Shown here: one piece after another, positions 32,380 through 44,610 of the stretch
Layout of the letters: the number at the start of each line of letters is the position of its first letter
How positions within the stretch are numbered: position 1 is the stretch's first letter
Source of the DNA: Piliocolobus tephrosceles
Lineage: Eukaryota; Chordata; Mammalia; Primates; Cercopithecidae
DNA length: 64,000 bases
Direction: 5' to 3'
Assembly (NCBI RefSeq): GCF_002776525.5
Contig: NC_045444.1
Location: 29,516,444 to 29,580,443 of the forward strand
The notes under the pieces: model-generated
Seen by the model: only the letters and a program-made list of their open reading frames with translations
Told to the model about the DNA's origin: nothing
Databases searched by the model: none
Translations under genes and position numbers: made by a program

Positions 32380-35240
32380 ACTTGAAAGTTTTCATATTCT
32401 CAAACTGTTGGGATCAAGATTCAATATATATCCATCATATTAAACTTAAAATTTGTCTTTTTCAAATCCTCTATATCCTAAGATTTTGTCTGCTTGATCT
32501 ACCAATTAGTGAGAGAAGAGTGTTAAAAATTTTCCACTATGGTTGTAGATTTTTAAATTTTCCCTCACAATTTCATCAATTTCTGTGTCACATATTTTGA
32601 ATGTATGTTGTTTGGTGCATACAAGTTTAGAATTGCTATGTCTTTCAGGTGACTTATTCTTTTTTTTTTTTTTTTGGAGAAGGAGTCTCGCTCTGTCGCC
32701 CAGGCTGGAGTGCAGTGGCGCGATCCTGGCTCACTGCAAGCTCCGCCTCCCAGGTTCACGCCATTCTCCTGCCTCAGCCTCCCAAGTAGCTGGGATTACA
32801 GGTGCCTGCTGCCACGCCTGGCTAATTTTTTGCATTTTTTTTTTTAGTAGAGACAGGGTTTCACTGTGTTAGCCAGGATGGTCTCTATCTCCTGATCTCG
32901 TGATCCGCCCACCTCAGCCTCCCAAAGTGCTGGGATTACAGGCGTGAGCCACCGCACCTGGCTCAGGTGACTTATTCTTTTCTCAATTATGCACTGGGCA
33001 CTGTTATTCTTAACAATGCTTCAGTAACAGTTTTTGCCTTAAAGTCTATTTTTCTAATATTAATATAAGACTTTCCTTTCCCAGGTAGTATTTGCTGGTT
33101 TTTCTTTTCCTAGAATTTTGCTTCCAATCTTTCTATGCCCTTAAGGTTTGGATGTGTCTTTAGTAAACATCATTTACCTGAATTTTTAAATTCAATATTT
33201 CAATATCTGTTTTAGCTGGCAACATTAGAGTGTTTAATTTATTGTAATGCTTTGTGTATTTGGACTTGTCTCCACCATTATATTTTGTGTTTCTACTTGT
33301 TGCCTTATGTTTTCCTGCTTTCTTGTTCATTTGGGGGCCAATCAAGTTTTTTCCTTAACTTCTTCTTGTTTGGAAATAACATATTTTATTCCTGTTCTTC
33401 TACCCTAGCTTTGTAAGGCTTAGAGTTAATTAATATGTCTACCCTTCATCTAAACAATAGAAGAATATAACAACACTCGAAGTCTGATTATTCTCTACCA
33501 ATCTTAAATGTTACTATCTTTCAGACCTTTGTATCCACTGAACTTAAAAAAAAAATGTCATTTATTTATTTCTAAATTTCTTATGGCATATTTAAGACAA
33601 AAAGAAATCTTCATAGCCTCTGTTCACCCTTCAACTTAAGAAATAAAACATTACTCATAGGGTTGACCTGAACAGTTTTGCTTTCCTCCCCTCAGAAATA
33701 AACAATGTAAAGTTAAAAAATGTTCCATTTTGTTTTTATTCAGAAATACTTGCTTAGATTTATCTAAATATTTGCTATTTTATTTTGTCACTATTGCTTC
33801 TTTTACATTATTCTTTTCTGGATTCAATTTCTTTCTATTGAAGAACATTGTGACTTGGTTTTCAACAAAGTTCTATGAATCATAGCTTCTCATTTATTAT
33901 CTGGAAATAAATATTTGTATTGGAACTAATTCCTGAATAACACAGGCATAGGATATAAAATATATATAGATATAGGACTGCTGATTGGTAGCTACTTTCT
34001 CTCAACATTTTGCAGATGTTATTTTATTTTTTCTATTGTGTTGCTATTAAGAAGTCTCCTGTCAATCTTATTATTATTCATTCGTGGTAATCTGCTTTGA
34101 TATGCAAAGTTTCTCTAATTCCCCCTATAGTCTTTATGAAATTCCTATTCAAAGAAATTTCTTTATTCTAACCTTTATGTATATATTTGCGTATGTATGT
34201 ATTTAGAAATTTATATACACATTGGATAGACTAGATGCCTTATATACACATATAGTGTGTGTGTGTGTGTGTATATATATGTCTTCATATAGGTATGTCT
34301 TTATAATCTTAGATTTATTTTCTAGTTTATGAATTTCCTCTAAGCTGTATCTAATATGCCCTTAAAACCATTTAATGTACTTCAAAAGCTTTATTTTACA
34401 TTTCTAGAATTTCTGATTGATTCTTTTTCAAATCTATCTGCATCTTATTTTTTAATATATTTTATTTCTCTTCAGTTTTAATCATTTTAAATTTTAGGTA
34501 TCTTATAATCCACCTTTGGTAGTTCTATTATCTGAAATTCCTTGGGGTATGATTCTGCTGTTTTTACTCTTTTCTAAGTCTCTCAAGGTGGATTGTTTCC
34601 CTGTGTGTTTTGTAATTTTGAATGGTGAGCTCACCTTTAATAGGCTTCATCTGGAGGAATCACGTGTGGCCTGGTATGATGTTTTATCACACCAGATTTG
34701 TTCTCCGTTTGCTTCTGCTGGCAAAATGTTGACATCTGAACATGGGATTTTTCAGGGCATGAAATCTGGACACTGAGCTCATAGGAGGTATATGTCTGTG
34801 ATTACAAATTATCTGGGGAGGCTTATTTTCCACTGTCTACCCAGACCTAGATAGATAAGCTTCCTTGTTTTCTCTTTGGCTTGTGTATATATTATTTTAG
34901 TCTTACCAATTCACTGAAGGGATAGTCCTTAAATGATCCTGGATTTACACAAGGGGTTCAGGCTCAACACCCTACCCCACCTCCCTCCAGAATTTCTAAG
35001 GCCTTGTCTTCTGTCTCTGTGAGTATGAAAATGAAAACCTCTAGGTTTCTGAGACCATAACAACCTCCCCAGCCCATGCCAGCCATACTCCTGCCATGTG
35101 AGCTTATGCAATCGCTGTTCAGGTTCTCAGTTCTCTCTTCCTTTTGGCAACCCTGATGATTTCTCTTTCTTCCAAACTCAGCTATTAAGATTATTTATTT
35201 TATTGTATCTAGCATTCTAGCATTTGTAGCGGGAGAATAT
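32380..35240 (-). mobile_element. Long old L1/HAL1-like element
   Basis: Reverse-orientation LINE text over about 2.8 kb: 'ttccactatggttgtagatt', 'gtgcatacaagtttagaatt', 'aagtctcctgtcaatctta', 'tattatctgaaattccttgg' and 'ggcctggtatgatg' keep the order of old L1/HAL1 elements. It is interrupted by a young AluY (32663-32963) and a (GT)n/(TA)n patch at 34255-34280. All frames are closed. The 5' limit near 35240 is approximate. Confidence 0.65.
32663..32963 (-). mobile_element. AluY, full length, with perfect target-site duplication
   Basis: Reverse Alu with a T17 tail at its left edge and low divergence from the AluY consensus ('ctcgctctgtcgcccaggct', 'tggctcactgcaagctccgc', 'gatctcgtgatccgcccacc'). 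A 17-bp duplication, CAGGTGACTTATTCTTT, flanks it at 32646-32662 and 32964-32980 without mismatch. A catarrhine-age insertion into the old LINE. Confidence 0.97.
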
Positions 35241-35379
35241 TCAGAGTATCTAGACCACTATAATCCTATGACTGGAAGTTGCTTCAAACACAATTTGTCC
35301 CAAACCACACTGATGAGCCTCTTCCCAAATCTGGTCCTACTTCATGTTTCCTGTTTTACAAACCAGAATGTCATCTTGA

Positions 35380-36345
35380 TGGCTTCTTCACCTTCCTTGT
35401 CTAACCAATCACCAAGCATGGTTGATTTATCTACTGAACGTATCTATCTTCAACCAATCCATGTGTCTCCATCTCCACTGCCCCACTTTGGTCCAAGACA
35501 CCATCATGTTCCCCTGGACTACTGTGACAACCTCCTCCTGCTCCTTCTTTCCAATCCATTTCTATTGCAGCCACAGAAATCTTCCTGATATCTAAATCTG
35601 GTCAATTCACTTTCTACTACATATGGGCACCATACTTAGATCTGGGCATACTGTGTTTATTAGTTTCTGAGAGCTTCCCTAACAAAATACTAAACAAAAG
35701 ACTGGGTGCCTTAGACAACAAATTGATTTTCTTACAGTTCTGGAAGCTAGAAGTCCAAAATCAAGGTGTTGGCAGGGCTGATGTCTTCTGAGGCGTTTCT
35801 CCTTTTGAATAGCTGTCTTCTCTCTGTGTCTTCACATGGTCTTTTCTCTGGGTGTCCTAATCTCCTCTTCCTATAAAGACACCAGTCTTGGATTTAGGCC
35901 CACCCACATGACCTCATTTTACCTTAATTACCTCTCTGCAGGCCTTATCTCCAAATAGTCACATTCCAAGGTGTAGGAGGTAAGGCTTCAACATGTGAAT
36001 CTACGGGGAGACACAGTTCAGCCTATCACACTGCGTGAAACTGAGCCTCATCAACTTCTCTTCTGTCATTTGCCTGATTTCTCTCTGCTTTCTGGATACT
36101 TCTCAGTATACAGTGAGCTCTTTTTTTTGCCTTAGGGGCTTTGCAAAAACTGCTCCCTTCAGATGGAATGTTCCCCATCAACCAACTTTGTTTAGTCAAA
36201 GGTTGGATCTCAGCTTCAACGTTACTTCCTCAGAAAAACCTTTCCTGACTGTCAGATTGGGTTACGTCTCTGTGTTTTGTGTTTTTGCCCCCTTTCATAC
36301 CACTTTTCATACCTCTAATTAAATGATTACCTATGTAATTACTGA
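35380..36345 (+). mobile_element. L2 LINE 3' part, split by MLT1
   Basis: 'tccattctattgcag'-like text at 35555-35590 and, after the interruption, 'ggggctttgcaaaaactgct', 'ccttcagatggaatgttccc', 'tctcagcttcaacgttactt' and 'cctcagaaaaacctttcctg' reproduce the L2 ORF end/3' region in order. The MLT1 occupies 35655-36030. No intact reverse transcriptase frame. Confidence 0.8.
35655..36030 (-). mobile_element. MLT1-type MaLR LTR
   Basis: Reversed MLT1 text: 'acagttctggaagctagaag', 'tccaaaatcaaggtgttggc', 'ataaagacaccagtcttgga', 'ggcccacccacatgacctca', 'ccaaatagtcacattccaag' and 'acacagttcagcctatcaca'. Length 376 bp, inserted within the L2. Confidence 0.85.
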
Positions 36346-36419
36346 ATTTCCTTGATCCTACAATGCTATGTATTGTTAGGTATACCATCAATTCCAAAAC
36401 ACTTATAGGGAGAGGGAAA

Positions 36420-36960
36420 AAATACTAGTCTCTCAGTCAGCTATTGCTACATTAATGTTACATAAAAAACCACCCCAAAATTTGGTAGCTTAAAAACAGC
36501 AAGCATTAATGCCTCCCTCACAGATCTGTGAGATGCTGCAGTTTGCTTATATAAAACTCAACTTCAGGTTCCCAGCTCTGTGCTCCAGGCTGAGTTGGAT
36601 CTAGGTTGGGTTCATGTGTCTTCAAATTTTTCATGGGCCAGTGGCTACCTAGGCTATGGTGTTATCACAATGGATGATAGAAGTTGAAGAGACTTGCAGT
36701 GCCTGTTAAGTCCTCAGCTAGGAACACTGTCCTTCAACCCAGTTCCAATGGTTACAGCAAGTCCATGGCCAAGCCTGACGTAATGGATTGGGAAAGTACT
36801 ATGCTTCCTCCAGACGAAGCACAAAGTCACATGGAAATGGCCATAAATGTAAAACATACAATTCTAGAACAAGGAGGAATAAGGAACAATCGTTCAATCT
36901 ACTACAACTATAGTAAACAGTATGTACACAATTTTTTATTTTGTTTACTTACAACAGATT
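36420..36960 (-). mobile_element. Degraded LTR of MLT1/ERVL class
   Basis: Weak but ordered resemblance: 'tcagctattgctacattaat', 'ggtagcttaaaaacagcaag' and 'ccatggccaagcctgacg' followed by 'gaaagtactatgcttcctcc' look like a reversed MaLR-type LTR. The 93-codon frame 36684-36965 lies in it and is not believed. Confidence 0.45.
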
Positions 36961-38108
36961 ATTGAATTATGTTTATCTATACAACAATATACCACTTTCT
37001 TCCATAGTCTGAGTGAAGTCTCATAGAGCTTCAAGTATCTTCTTAGGCACTTTTGATCACCGACAGTTATGCACTTCATCCTAGCGACCTGTCCTTCTTA
37101 GAACCAGGGCTTACGACCTTGACCTCTTTAACACCTCAGAACCGATACGTACTTTTTAGGCATATGAAAGAATACCAGTGTTCTATTTGCACTCCCAGTC
37201 TGGTTAAACTCAGACATGTCCCCCCGCCCCCACCATAACTGACTCTCTTATCCTTGGAAATGAAAAACTTTTCACAGAAATCAACAACTAGTTTTTAACA
37301 GATACTTGACACCTGAACTATAGTCCACAATGCACTAAATGGTCATACCAACCTCTGTAGCTTAGAAATTCTACAATCTCTTTTTAATGTCTCTAATTGT
37401 ACTGTCTGGTATGTAACAGGGAATTATTTTGAGCATGTCTCATTAACAAAAGATTTATCTCCTACTAGGCATCTTCCCTTCTTAGGAAGTCTGCAAAGGA
37501 CTTGGGTGTTTCAAGATGAGGTTTAAGTTTAAGTCCCTCATTTTTCCAAGGGAGGGGAGAATACTTGCTTCACTTATTGTGACTTTGCTTGCAGCTCTAT
37601 TTCCATGGCTTTTTTTCTGCATATCTAATAACTTTCATTTCAAAGCTACCTTGGAGTCTAGTCCTTGGGAAGACATTTAAAAAGACCACTAGACATCTAT
37701 ATTTAAGTTAAAATTCAACCCCATATGGTGATAGTAGTGGAAATAACTCAATGAAGAAGAGAGACTTGTTTAACAAGAAATATAATGTTTAACAAGAGAT
37801 ACTAGAGCACAACTTATTCCTCTGCCTAACATCTGGAAAGTTTCTTTTAACATGGATTGAAGGATCCATTCCAATGTAATACTGAAGTGGTCATCTGAAA
37901 TTATGTCTCCCTTAGTTTCCCTAATCTCCCACCACAAGTGTAGGAAAGTGACCCAAGCAGAGTGAATAAATGCCCTTTTGCCAGGGTCTGATTTGGATGC
38001 TGGATGTGAGAGGTTCTCTTTTCTGAGGCTGTAAGAATCATAGGCAACACACACAAATTATCTTTCCTACCACATCAACATAGCCTTCTAGAGAAAGAAA
38101 TCAATATA
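36961..38108. other. Intergenic DNA, unannotated
   Basis: No gene, RNA gene or recognised repeat. A 94-codon minus-strand frame at 37770-38054 has no recognisable domain, signal sequence or splice context. Confidence 0.45.
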
Positions 38109-38329
38109 GAGGAAGGGAGAAAGGAGAGAGAAGGAGGGATGGAGAGGGAGGGAAAGGAGTAGGGGAGAGGGGTGGAGAGAGAGACAAAGGGAGAGAGAGA
38201 GAGAAAGCGAGGAGAGGGAGAAAAAGGGAGAGAGAGAAAAAGGGAGAGAGAGAGAGAGAAAGAGAGATGGAAAGAGAGAGAGAAAGGGAAAGAGAGACAG
38301 GGAGAGAGAGAAAGGGGCAGAGAGAGAGT
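38109..38329 (+). repeat. Homopurine GA-rich tract, about 220 bp
   Basis: Almost uninterrupted A/G on the plus strand, made of GAGA, GGGAGA and GAAAG units, with only scattered pyrimidines. It creates open frames on both strands (Glu/Arg/Lys-rich or Ser/Leu/Phe-rich) that are low-complexity artefacts. Mirror-symmetric purine tracts can form triplex DNA in vitro. Confidence 0.97.
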
Positions 38330-39410
38330 GGTGCTTGAGCACTGGGTCCTCATATTCCCCAAGATCATCTCCTAGAACTTTTCAACACATAAGCCAAATT
38401 TAATGCCTGATTACTGTGAGTTAATTTCTGTCACTTGCAATCCAATAGAGCCCTGGATACTACAAAGTAATAACCCATATGAACGACATCATGATTAAAA
38501 AAACAAATAAAAAAACAAACCCCACCACAGTGCAGCAGCTAAAAATAATTTCAAAGTGATTCAAGTTCTTCATTTATTTTCTTGAACACTATGAAGGGCA
38601 CAGAGTCCATAGCTATTCTGAAAAATTCCCCTCTGCCTCCCCCATCTAGTGGTTCACACACAGCAGCTGCTTCTCCTCCTTTATATCTGTCTTCAAATTC
38701 CACTCTCACATCAAGATAACCTCCTCCTCCAAATTTAATCTTTTGAACTTTTGTTCTTTCTCCTTTTCCTCCCTATTTCTCATCCCTAAAGCCCAAAAAG
38801 AACTTGTCTGTCAAGGCAAGACTCACCTCAGAACAAAAAGAATGGAGAAAACCAAGCAGGCAAAGCAGGGAAATTTGTTAGCAAGAAGAGAAGGCTGGGA
38901 ACATCCACAGGTTCCTCATTTTTGTCCCATTGCTCCTCTTTTAAAAATGTTATAAAGTGAAAATAAATGTACCTTCATTTGAGGTTCTGCAAATGTTTTA
39001 ACATTCTTTTCTTTTTCTTTCTAATCCAATGTCTTCCATGTACATATCAGGCACTTAATAATAATTTTTGAATAAACAAAGAACTTAATGACTATACGAA
39101 TTACAGAATGAACAAAAAAGGAACACATGAATACACGTCAAAGACAGACATTAAACATATTTAGAAACCTATTATTGAAAAAATTTATTATGGCCCATAC
39201 ATGCTGGACATCTAGAAGAGTAAAAAAATAATATCTCTAAAACCCAAGTCACCTCTTCACATACATTAAATGAATAAATAAAAAAAAGCAAAAAATAACT
39301 TTGACAGTAAAAGCAAATTATATCTGTATTTATCAAAAGTTATCCAAAATTTAAATAATCTCAGTAATCTCAGTAGTAGCTATAACTAAGGATATTAATT
39401 TGAATTACTT
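38330..39410. other. Intergenic DNA; L2-like tail near 39030-39085
   Basis: Mostly unassigned. 'catatcaggcacttaataat' followed by 'aatttttgaataaac' near 39044-39080 resembles an L2 3' end on the plus strand. CCACTAGATGGGGG (complement of 38639-38652) resembles a CTCF core with one mismatch. Confidence 0.4.
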
Positions 39411-39739
39411 GCAAACAACAAAAACTCAATCTGACTAAACTAGACATGAATATATTTATTGGGAGAAGTTGCAGTATGGATTAGCTACCAAACAGTCTTT
39501 TCCTCTCTTTTGTCTTTGTGAACTTCATCTGTTTTTCTTCATGGTCTATTCATCCCTCTACCCCTATATGGCTCAGGGTTAGTGTCTAATTGATAGATCC
39601 AATTCCTATTCCCCCTGCCAGTTTATGCATATATGATGCAATGAGGTTATGTGGGGGATTCTCCTAGTGAGCTTCTGGCAAACTCTTCTTGACTGTAAAA
39701 GACAGACAAGAAAACAAACAAAAAACAAAAAACAAAAAA

Positions 39740-39965
39740 ACCCTCTCCTGCATCTGGAAAGAGACATATGGTGAGGATGTGACGGCTGGATTGCTGCAGC
39801 CTTCTTGTGACCTTATGGGGTCAGCTGAAGAAAGGCTAACATGTCAGGATGAGAGAGTGGAAAGACATAACCACTCTACATCCATCTTCTTGCTATCTGA
39901 AATAATTTTTCCTTGCTGAACAAGTCAGCTGAGCCAGGGCCTTCGGTTTTCTGCACCTGACGGAA
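39740..39965 (+). mobile_element. Ancient LTR-class fragment, as at 8895-9225
   Basis: 'gctgcagccttcttgtgacc', 'gagagagtggaaagacataa' and 'ggttttctgcacctgacgga' share the order of the repeat suggested at 8895-9225. Diverged and fragmentary. Confidence 0.35.
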
Positions 39966-40434
39966 TCCTAGTGGATACAGAACAATATCAAAGGGAGGGA
40001 GGCTGGACTTTTGAGCTTGGGACTGGTAAAAACCCCACTAGCTGAGAAGGTTAGGAAACAGACCCCACCCACCGTCTTTTGGTGGAAATAGTCTGGTTGG
40101 GTTCCTCCACGCAGGAAGGACTGGAATACAAAGGTTGTCTTTTTGTTCCTCTCTTCAAGACAAGATTCCATTTCCAGGATTGATAATATCAGTAAGAAAG
40201 AATTATTTCCTCACAAAGAATTTCAGATTCTGACAGAAGGATAGGTAGATGCTGAAGAGCCAAAAATGTCCAAGTGTCCACAGCATCAACAATCAGCTGC
40301 CTGGTTTACTCCAAGACCTTCTGCATTATGGGTTTCTTGTGTCTTAGTGTTCATCCTCAAAGCGCTTCCATTTCTCCTATTTATCTCCTGTCCTTATTTT
40401 CCACTTCTGTAACATTCTCTGTCTTTATTATATT

Positions 40435-40594
40435 TCAGTTTTTAGAGATAGGGTCTTGCTCTGGTGCCTTGGCTAGAATGCAGTGGTGCAATCATAGCTC
40501 ACTGCAATCTTGAATTCCTGGACTCAAGTGATCCTCCCACTTCAGCCTCCCAAGTAGCTGGAATGACAGGCACATGCCACCACACCTAATTTTT
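40435..40594 (-). mobile_element. AluJ-like element, distal part
   Basis: Reversed Alu: 'agagatagggtcttgctctg', 'atgcagtggtgcaatcatag' and 'cagcctcccaagtagctgga', up to 'ccaccacacctaattttt'. It is then broken by an L1 insertion and continues at 40810. Confidence 0.92.
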
Positions 40595-40793
40595 TTTTTT
40601 TTTTTTATATATATACTTTAAGTTCTAGGGTACATGTGCACAATGTGCAGGTTTGTTACATATGTATACATGTGCCATGTTGGTTTGCTGTACCCATTAA
40701 CTTGTCATTTACATTAGGTATATCTCCTAATGCTATCCCTCCCCCGTCCCCCGTCCCCACAAGAGGCCTGGGTGTGTGATGTTCCCCTTCCTG
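40595..40793 (-). mobile_element. L1PA/L1PB 3' end, truncated, inside an Alu
   Basis: Starts with a T-run (reversed poly(A)), then 'atatactttaagttctaggg', 'tacatgtgcacaatgtgcag', 'gtttgttacatatgtataca' and 'tgatgttccccttcctg', the reversed primate L1 3' UTR. Only about 200 bp, so strongly 5'-truncated. The 16-bp duplication ACCACACCTAATTTTT flanks it (40579-40594 and 40794-40809), proving insertion into the Alu. Confidence 0.95.
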
Positions 40794-40809
40794 ACCACAC
40801 CTAATTTTT

Positions 40810-40938
40810 AAAGATTTTTGTACAGATAGAGTCTCACTATGTTGTCCACGCTGGTCTCAAATTTCTGGCCTCAAGTGATCCTCCCACCCCGGCCTCTCAA
40901 AGTGCTGGGATTACAGGAGTCAGCCACCACACCTGGCC
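40810..40938 (-). mobile_element. AluJ-like element, proximal part
   Basis: Resumes after the L1: 'tttgtacagatagagtctca', 'ttgtccacgctggtctcaaa', 'cctctcaaagtgctgggatt' and 'agccaccacacctggcc'. With 40435-40594 it forms one dimeric Alu. Confidence 0.92.
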
Positions 40939-43200
40939 TTGTCTTTATTTTAAATCATTCCTTCTGCAGTGTCACCTTTGTCTACCCTCCCTGTACCTTC
41001 ATTCCCCAAATGTGGAACTAAAGCAAGAGAATTTTAGTGTAGCCGGCTTTCAATGGAAGCTTGGGATTACAGGTAGAGATGACACTGGGCCACAAGCTTA
41101 AAATGGAGTGTAATCCATCCCTTGAATAAGAAGAATGTAATAATCCACTCTATCCCACTACGGGTTGCTGCTGGATATGTTACCTTTAAGTCCTTGCTTA
41201 TGTCCTTCTATTCTGTGACCACTTCTTTTCCTCTCTACAAGGTTTTTTTTTCCTTCAGTCTTCCCAAATTCCTATTCATTTCTTAAGCAGAGTTGTTCTT
41301 CACCTTTTACTCCAAATCCAGCTTGTGGCCAACTCATGCATATGCCAGAATCCATTAAGGAGCTCTGGCAATGGATTATCAACTTCAGATTTCTATCTGT
41401 TAAAGCACATTGTTCCATGATAGCTTTGGAATTCGTTTTTCCTTTACAGGACACAAATTTTAGGAAGTGCTTCCCTCCTGACTAATCTTGGTAAGCAGAG
41501 AGGGAGCTATTTAAAGACTTATCCTTCTCCACTTCACAGAAAAGCCTGAAGAGATTTCTTTCCTTTCTTTTTCCTTTCAGCTCCTTCTCTTTTCCTTCTT
41601 CTCCCCACCCAACACAAAGAGGGTGATTGTAATGTATTCATATGTTCGCAATCCAAATGAAGAACAAAGTATGAAACCCAGTCTAAGGGGAAGGGGTACA
41701 CTGGGTGTCATGTGCTATCACATCTAGTCCCAGTTCCGCAATGTCCTAGCAGTATGATTTTGAGTTGCTCCTTTTGACATTTGTGACGAAAACTAGTTTT
41801 TCTATGTCACAAGGGCATTCTAAAGACTAAATCAGAGGACAGATGAAGAAGTGCATCTTAAATTATAAAGAGCTACCCAAGTATAACAGAGTCAATACCA
41901 GATGGCAGATTCCATCAGTACAAGGGCCAAGAGAACAAGGCAAGAACCCAGCTGCTGCTGATCTCTGAATAGAGGCAAGAATTCCATCAAAGAGCAAAGA
42001 CTCCAGGGCCTGAGATTTTTGGGGCACCAAGGTTGGGGGAAGGTGGGGGCAACAACGAGACGGGAGCTTGGGTTGGAGAGCTAGTGGGATTCCTTTTGTT
42101 TTGTAGAGGCCGATTTGATCTCTGTGGTTGCTGTAGATCTAAACTTAAAAGAAATCTTACCCTACTCTCTCTTTTCTAAGGCTAAAGGAGCAAAGAGTTA
42201 ATTACCTTGTTACATTCGTCTCTCTTTCCAAATTTTCCACATGAGCTTTCCCCTTCATTAGCCATCATATGAAACTGAAGAATATTTATTATTTATTGTG
42301 TGTATTAAATTTTATGTCTTTTCTTCTTAATGTTTGCAATGCATGAGTTTACTACTTTCTGTATTCTCTCCTTAAAAAAGCAGTATTTTTGTTGTTTTTA
42401 TTGTTTGTTTACTTGCAGTCCTCAAACGACTTTTCGTAGGGTCAATAATTCTTCATAAAAAGCAAAATGAAAAGATACTTCTGGCATGCTTTAGATTAAT
42501 CGCAAGAAGCAAATAGTTTCCCATACATTTTTCTTATTCTTAATTCCTTTCTTTTATATTTTACCCAATTTAAATATAATACCTATAAATGCCCACTCAG
42601 TAATGGTTAAGTTATATGGTTTTACTTAAGGGCTCAATAGTAACTTATTAAAGTATATTTTATAAAATGATTTGGCTGTCAAGATAATATGACTATAGCA
42701 ATGACTTATGTGCACACTGTGGGTCATTGCTACGGTTCTAAGTCAGTTCTAAAGGGAACACGATATGCACACCTACATGCCAATTTCAATCTTGATTATC
42801 TACCGCAATTCATTACACTAGGGGAGTTCCGAAGAGTTTATTCATTTTAAGCCTTGTTTAACTTGCCTAGAAATGAACTGCTAAAGTATCAGTTGGAAAG
42901 CATGTCTGAATAATTCCTCCATTTAAAATGATCATTATTTTTGCACTTACAATAGGCAAAATATAAGAGTGCATTATACCTAGTCTTGTTCATTTTATGT
43001 GTTTATGGCTTATTTCTATATTGTAAATGCCTTAAACACAGAGAATGCCTCTACTTCTTCCCTGTCTCCCATGATGGAAATACGGATATCTTTTAGTACT
43101 TGCTTCACTTAAGAATGCTGGGCTTGAATGCAAAAACTAGTTCACATGCATCAAAAAGGTTCACTTTAAAGTTTCCCCTAGCTGTTTAATATCTGAATGC
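40939..43200. other. Single-copy DNA with a possible MIR
   Basis: No gene recognised. 'cagttccgcaatgtcctagc' near 41726-41800 weakly resembles a MIR core on the plus strand. Otherwise repeat-free, and the start of the repeat-poor half of the window. Confidence 0.45.
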
Positions 43201-43885
43201 AACAATCTAGGTTTTATTTGGAAATGATGATGCTTGTAATGATTATGTCTTATCCCCTCAAAGCAATTTGGAAAGCTTTGTCTGATAAACCTCTTTTATC
43301 CTAGTACTATCTTCTGCTGTTCTTACTTCCCTTCCCCCTCCACTTTCTCCAATCCCTTTCCTCTTTATCCCTAACATTATTATTATTTTTCGGATTCGCT
43401 CTTATACTCTGTACACACTTGAGAAATTACGTAGGAAAAAGGAGTCTGGCATTTTCTTATTGTAACCCAAAGAAAAACAAGCTTAAGCATATCTTGATAA
43501 CATAAGAAGCCAATGGATTCATTCTTTGGGGAAAAAAATCTGACCAGAAAGAAAACAAATAGACTTTCAAAATATAATATTTAGATTGGGAAAAAAAAAA
43601 AAGCATAATAGGTCAGTTCCTTTACTTAGAGAAGGTATTCTTAATGTTCTTAATTATGTATGAGTACATAATCTAGGTTGGTACAATTTTAGATGAAGCT
43701 GCTAAAACTAAAATGTTTGAGAAAACAGATATTGCTAAATAGTACAGAGAAACCACTTTATACAGCACCATTTTTTCATTGAACACTCAACTGAGAAGTA
43801 AAACATCCAGAACATGCCCAGTTTATTGGGAGTTTGTTTTCATATTTCTGCATGTGTTTATAAAAGCATTTCAAGATGTAGCTTT

Positions 43886-43987
43886 TTACTGATTCTACCT
43901 TACTAAAATATCAATCAAGCAACCATCATTTGCTAATTACTGATTCTACCTTGCTAAAAAATCAATCAAGCAACCATCATTTGCTAG
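43886..43987. repeat. 51-bp tandem duplication, two copies
   Basis: Unit 43886-43936 is followed directly by 43937-43987; both begin TTACTGATTCTACC and contain ATCAATCAAGCAACCATC. They differ at about three positions. A local duplication in otherwise unique DNA. Confidence 0.95.
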
Positions 43988-44582
43988 TAAACGTTTTTAT
44001 CACTGCTTTCAAACCTTTTCAAGACATCTGAGCTCATCTTCACTTCCTCCTTCTTGAAAAAGAGACCCCATGGTGTGACACTCTAAAACCACCTCTGGAT
44101 TCAAAACTATGACTGCCTGGGAATTGAAGGCCCAGTTGCTGAGATTCCCTGATTTGCAAAGCAAGGGAGAGTTCCTAACTGAATAACTTGAGTTTGTAAC
44201 TAAAAACAAAAACAAAAACCTGTTCATCTATTGCAAGCAAGTATACTCCCTTTGTTACATGGTATGCAATTAGATGCCTTTGAAATGAAAGGTAAGTTAA
44301 ATCAGAAGTCTCAGGGACAAGAAAATACTATTTTAAAACAGGGAGTGTCAAATGTTTTTCAATTTAGTACCAAAGGGTATTTCACAGGTAATTTCTCAGG
44401 GCTGATGTTAGCTAATTATTAGCTACCATACCCTGCCTCCCATTCTTAGTGACTATCTCCTGGCAGAAAGACACAGCTAGGAGTGTTTTGTTTCATTTGT
44501 CCTTGGACTTTTTATCAGCATCAAGAAGGTGGACTGAGCCAAAGTTAGAAGAATTCTGGAGCTAAGCAAAAAGCGACACGTT

Positions 44583-44610
44583 TAACAGCCCCCATTAATT
44601 GGGGCTGTTA
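44583..44610. repeat. Near-perfect 28-bp palindrome with ATTAAT centre
   Basis: Arms TAACAGCCCC (44583-44592) and GGGGCTGTTA (44601-44610) are exact reverse complements. The 8-nt centre CATTAATT is itself self-complementary over ATTAAT, leaving one mismatched pair in 28 bp. It could act as a dimeric protein site or extrude a hairpin. No terminator or transposon end is recognised here. Confidence 0.9.

Noticed and set aside
37015..37240. Possible nuclear mitochondrial insert
   Set aside because: Codon-like text did not match mitochondrial gene order or sequence that I could recognise.
38075..38375. Glu/Arg-rich and Ser/Leu-rich frames on both strands
   Set aside because: Translations of the GA-rich homopurine tract; low-complexity artefacts.
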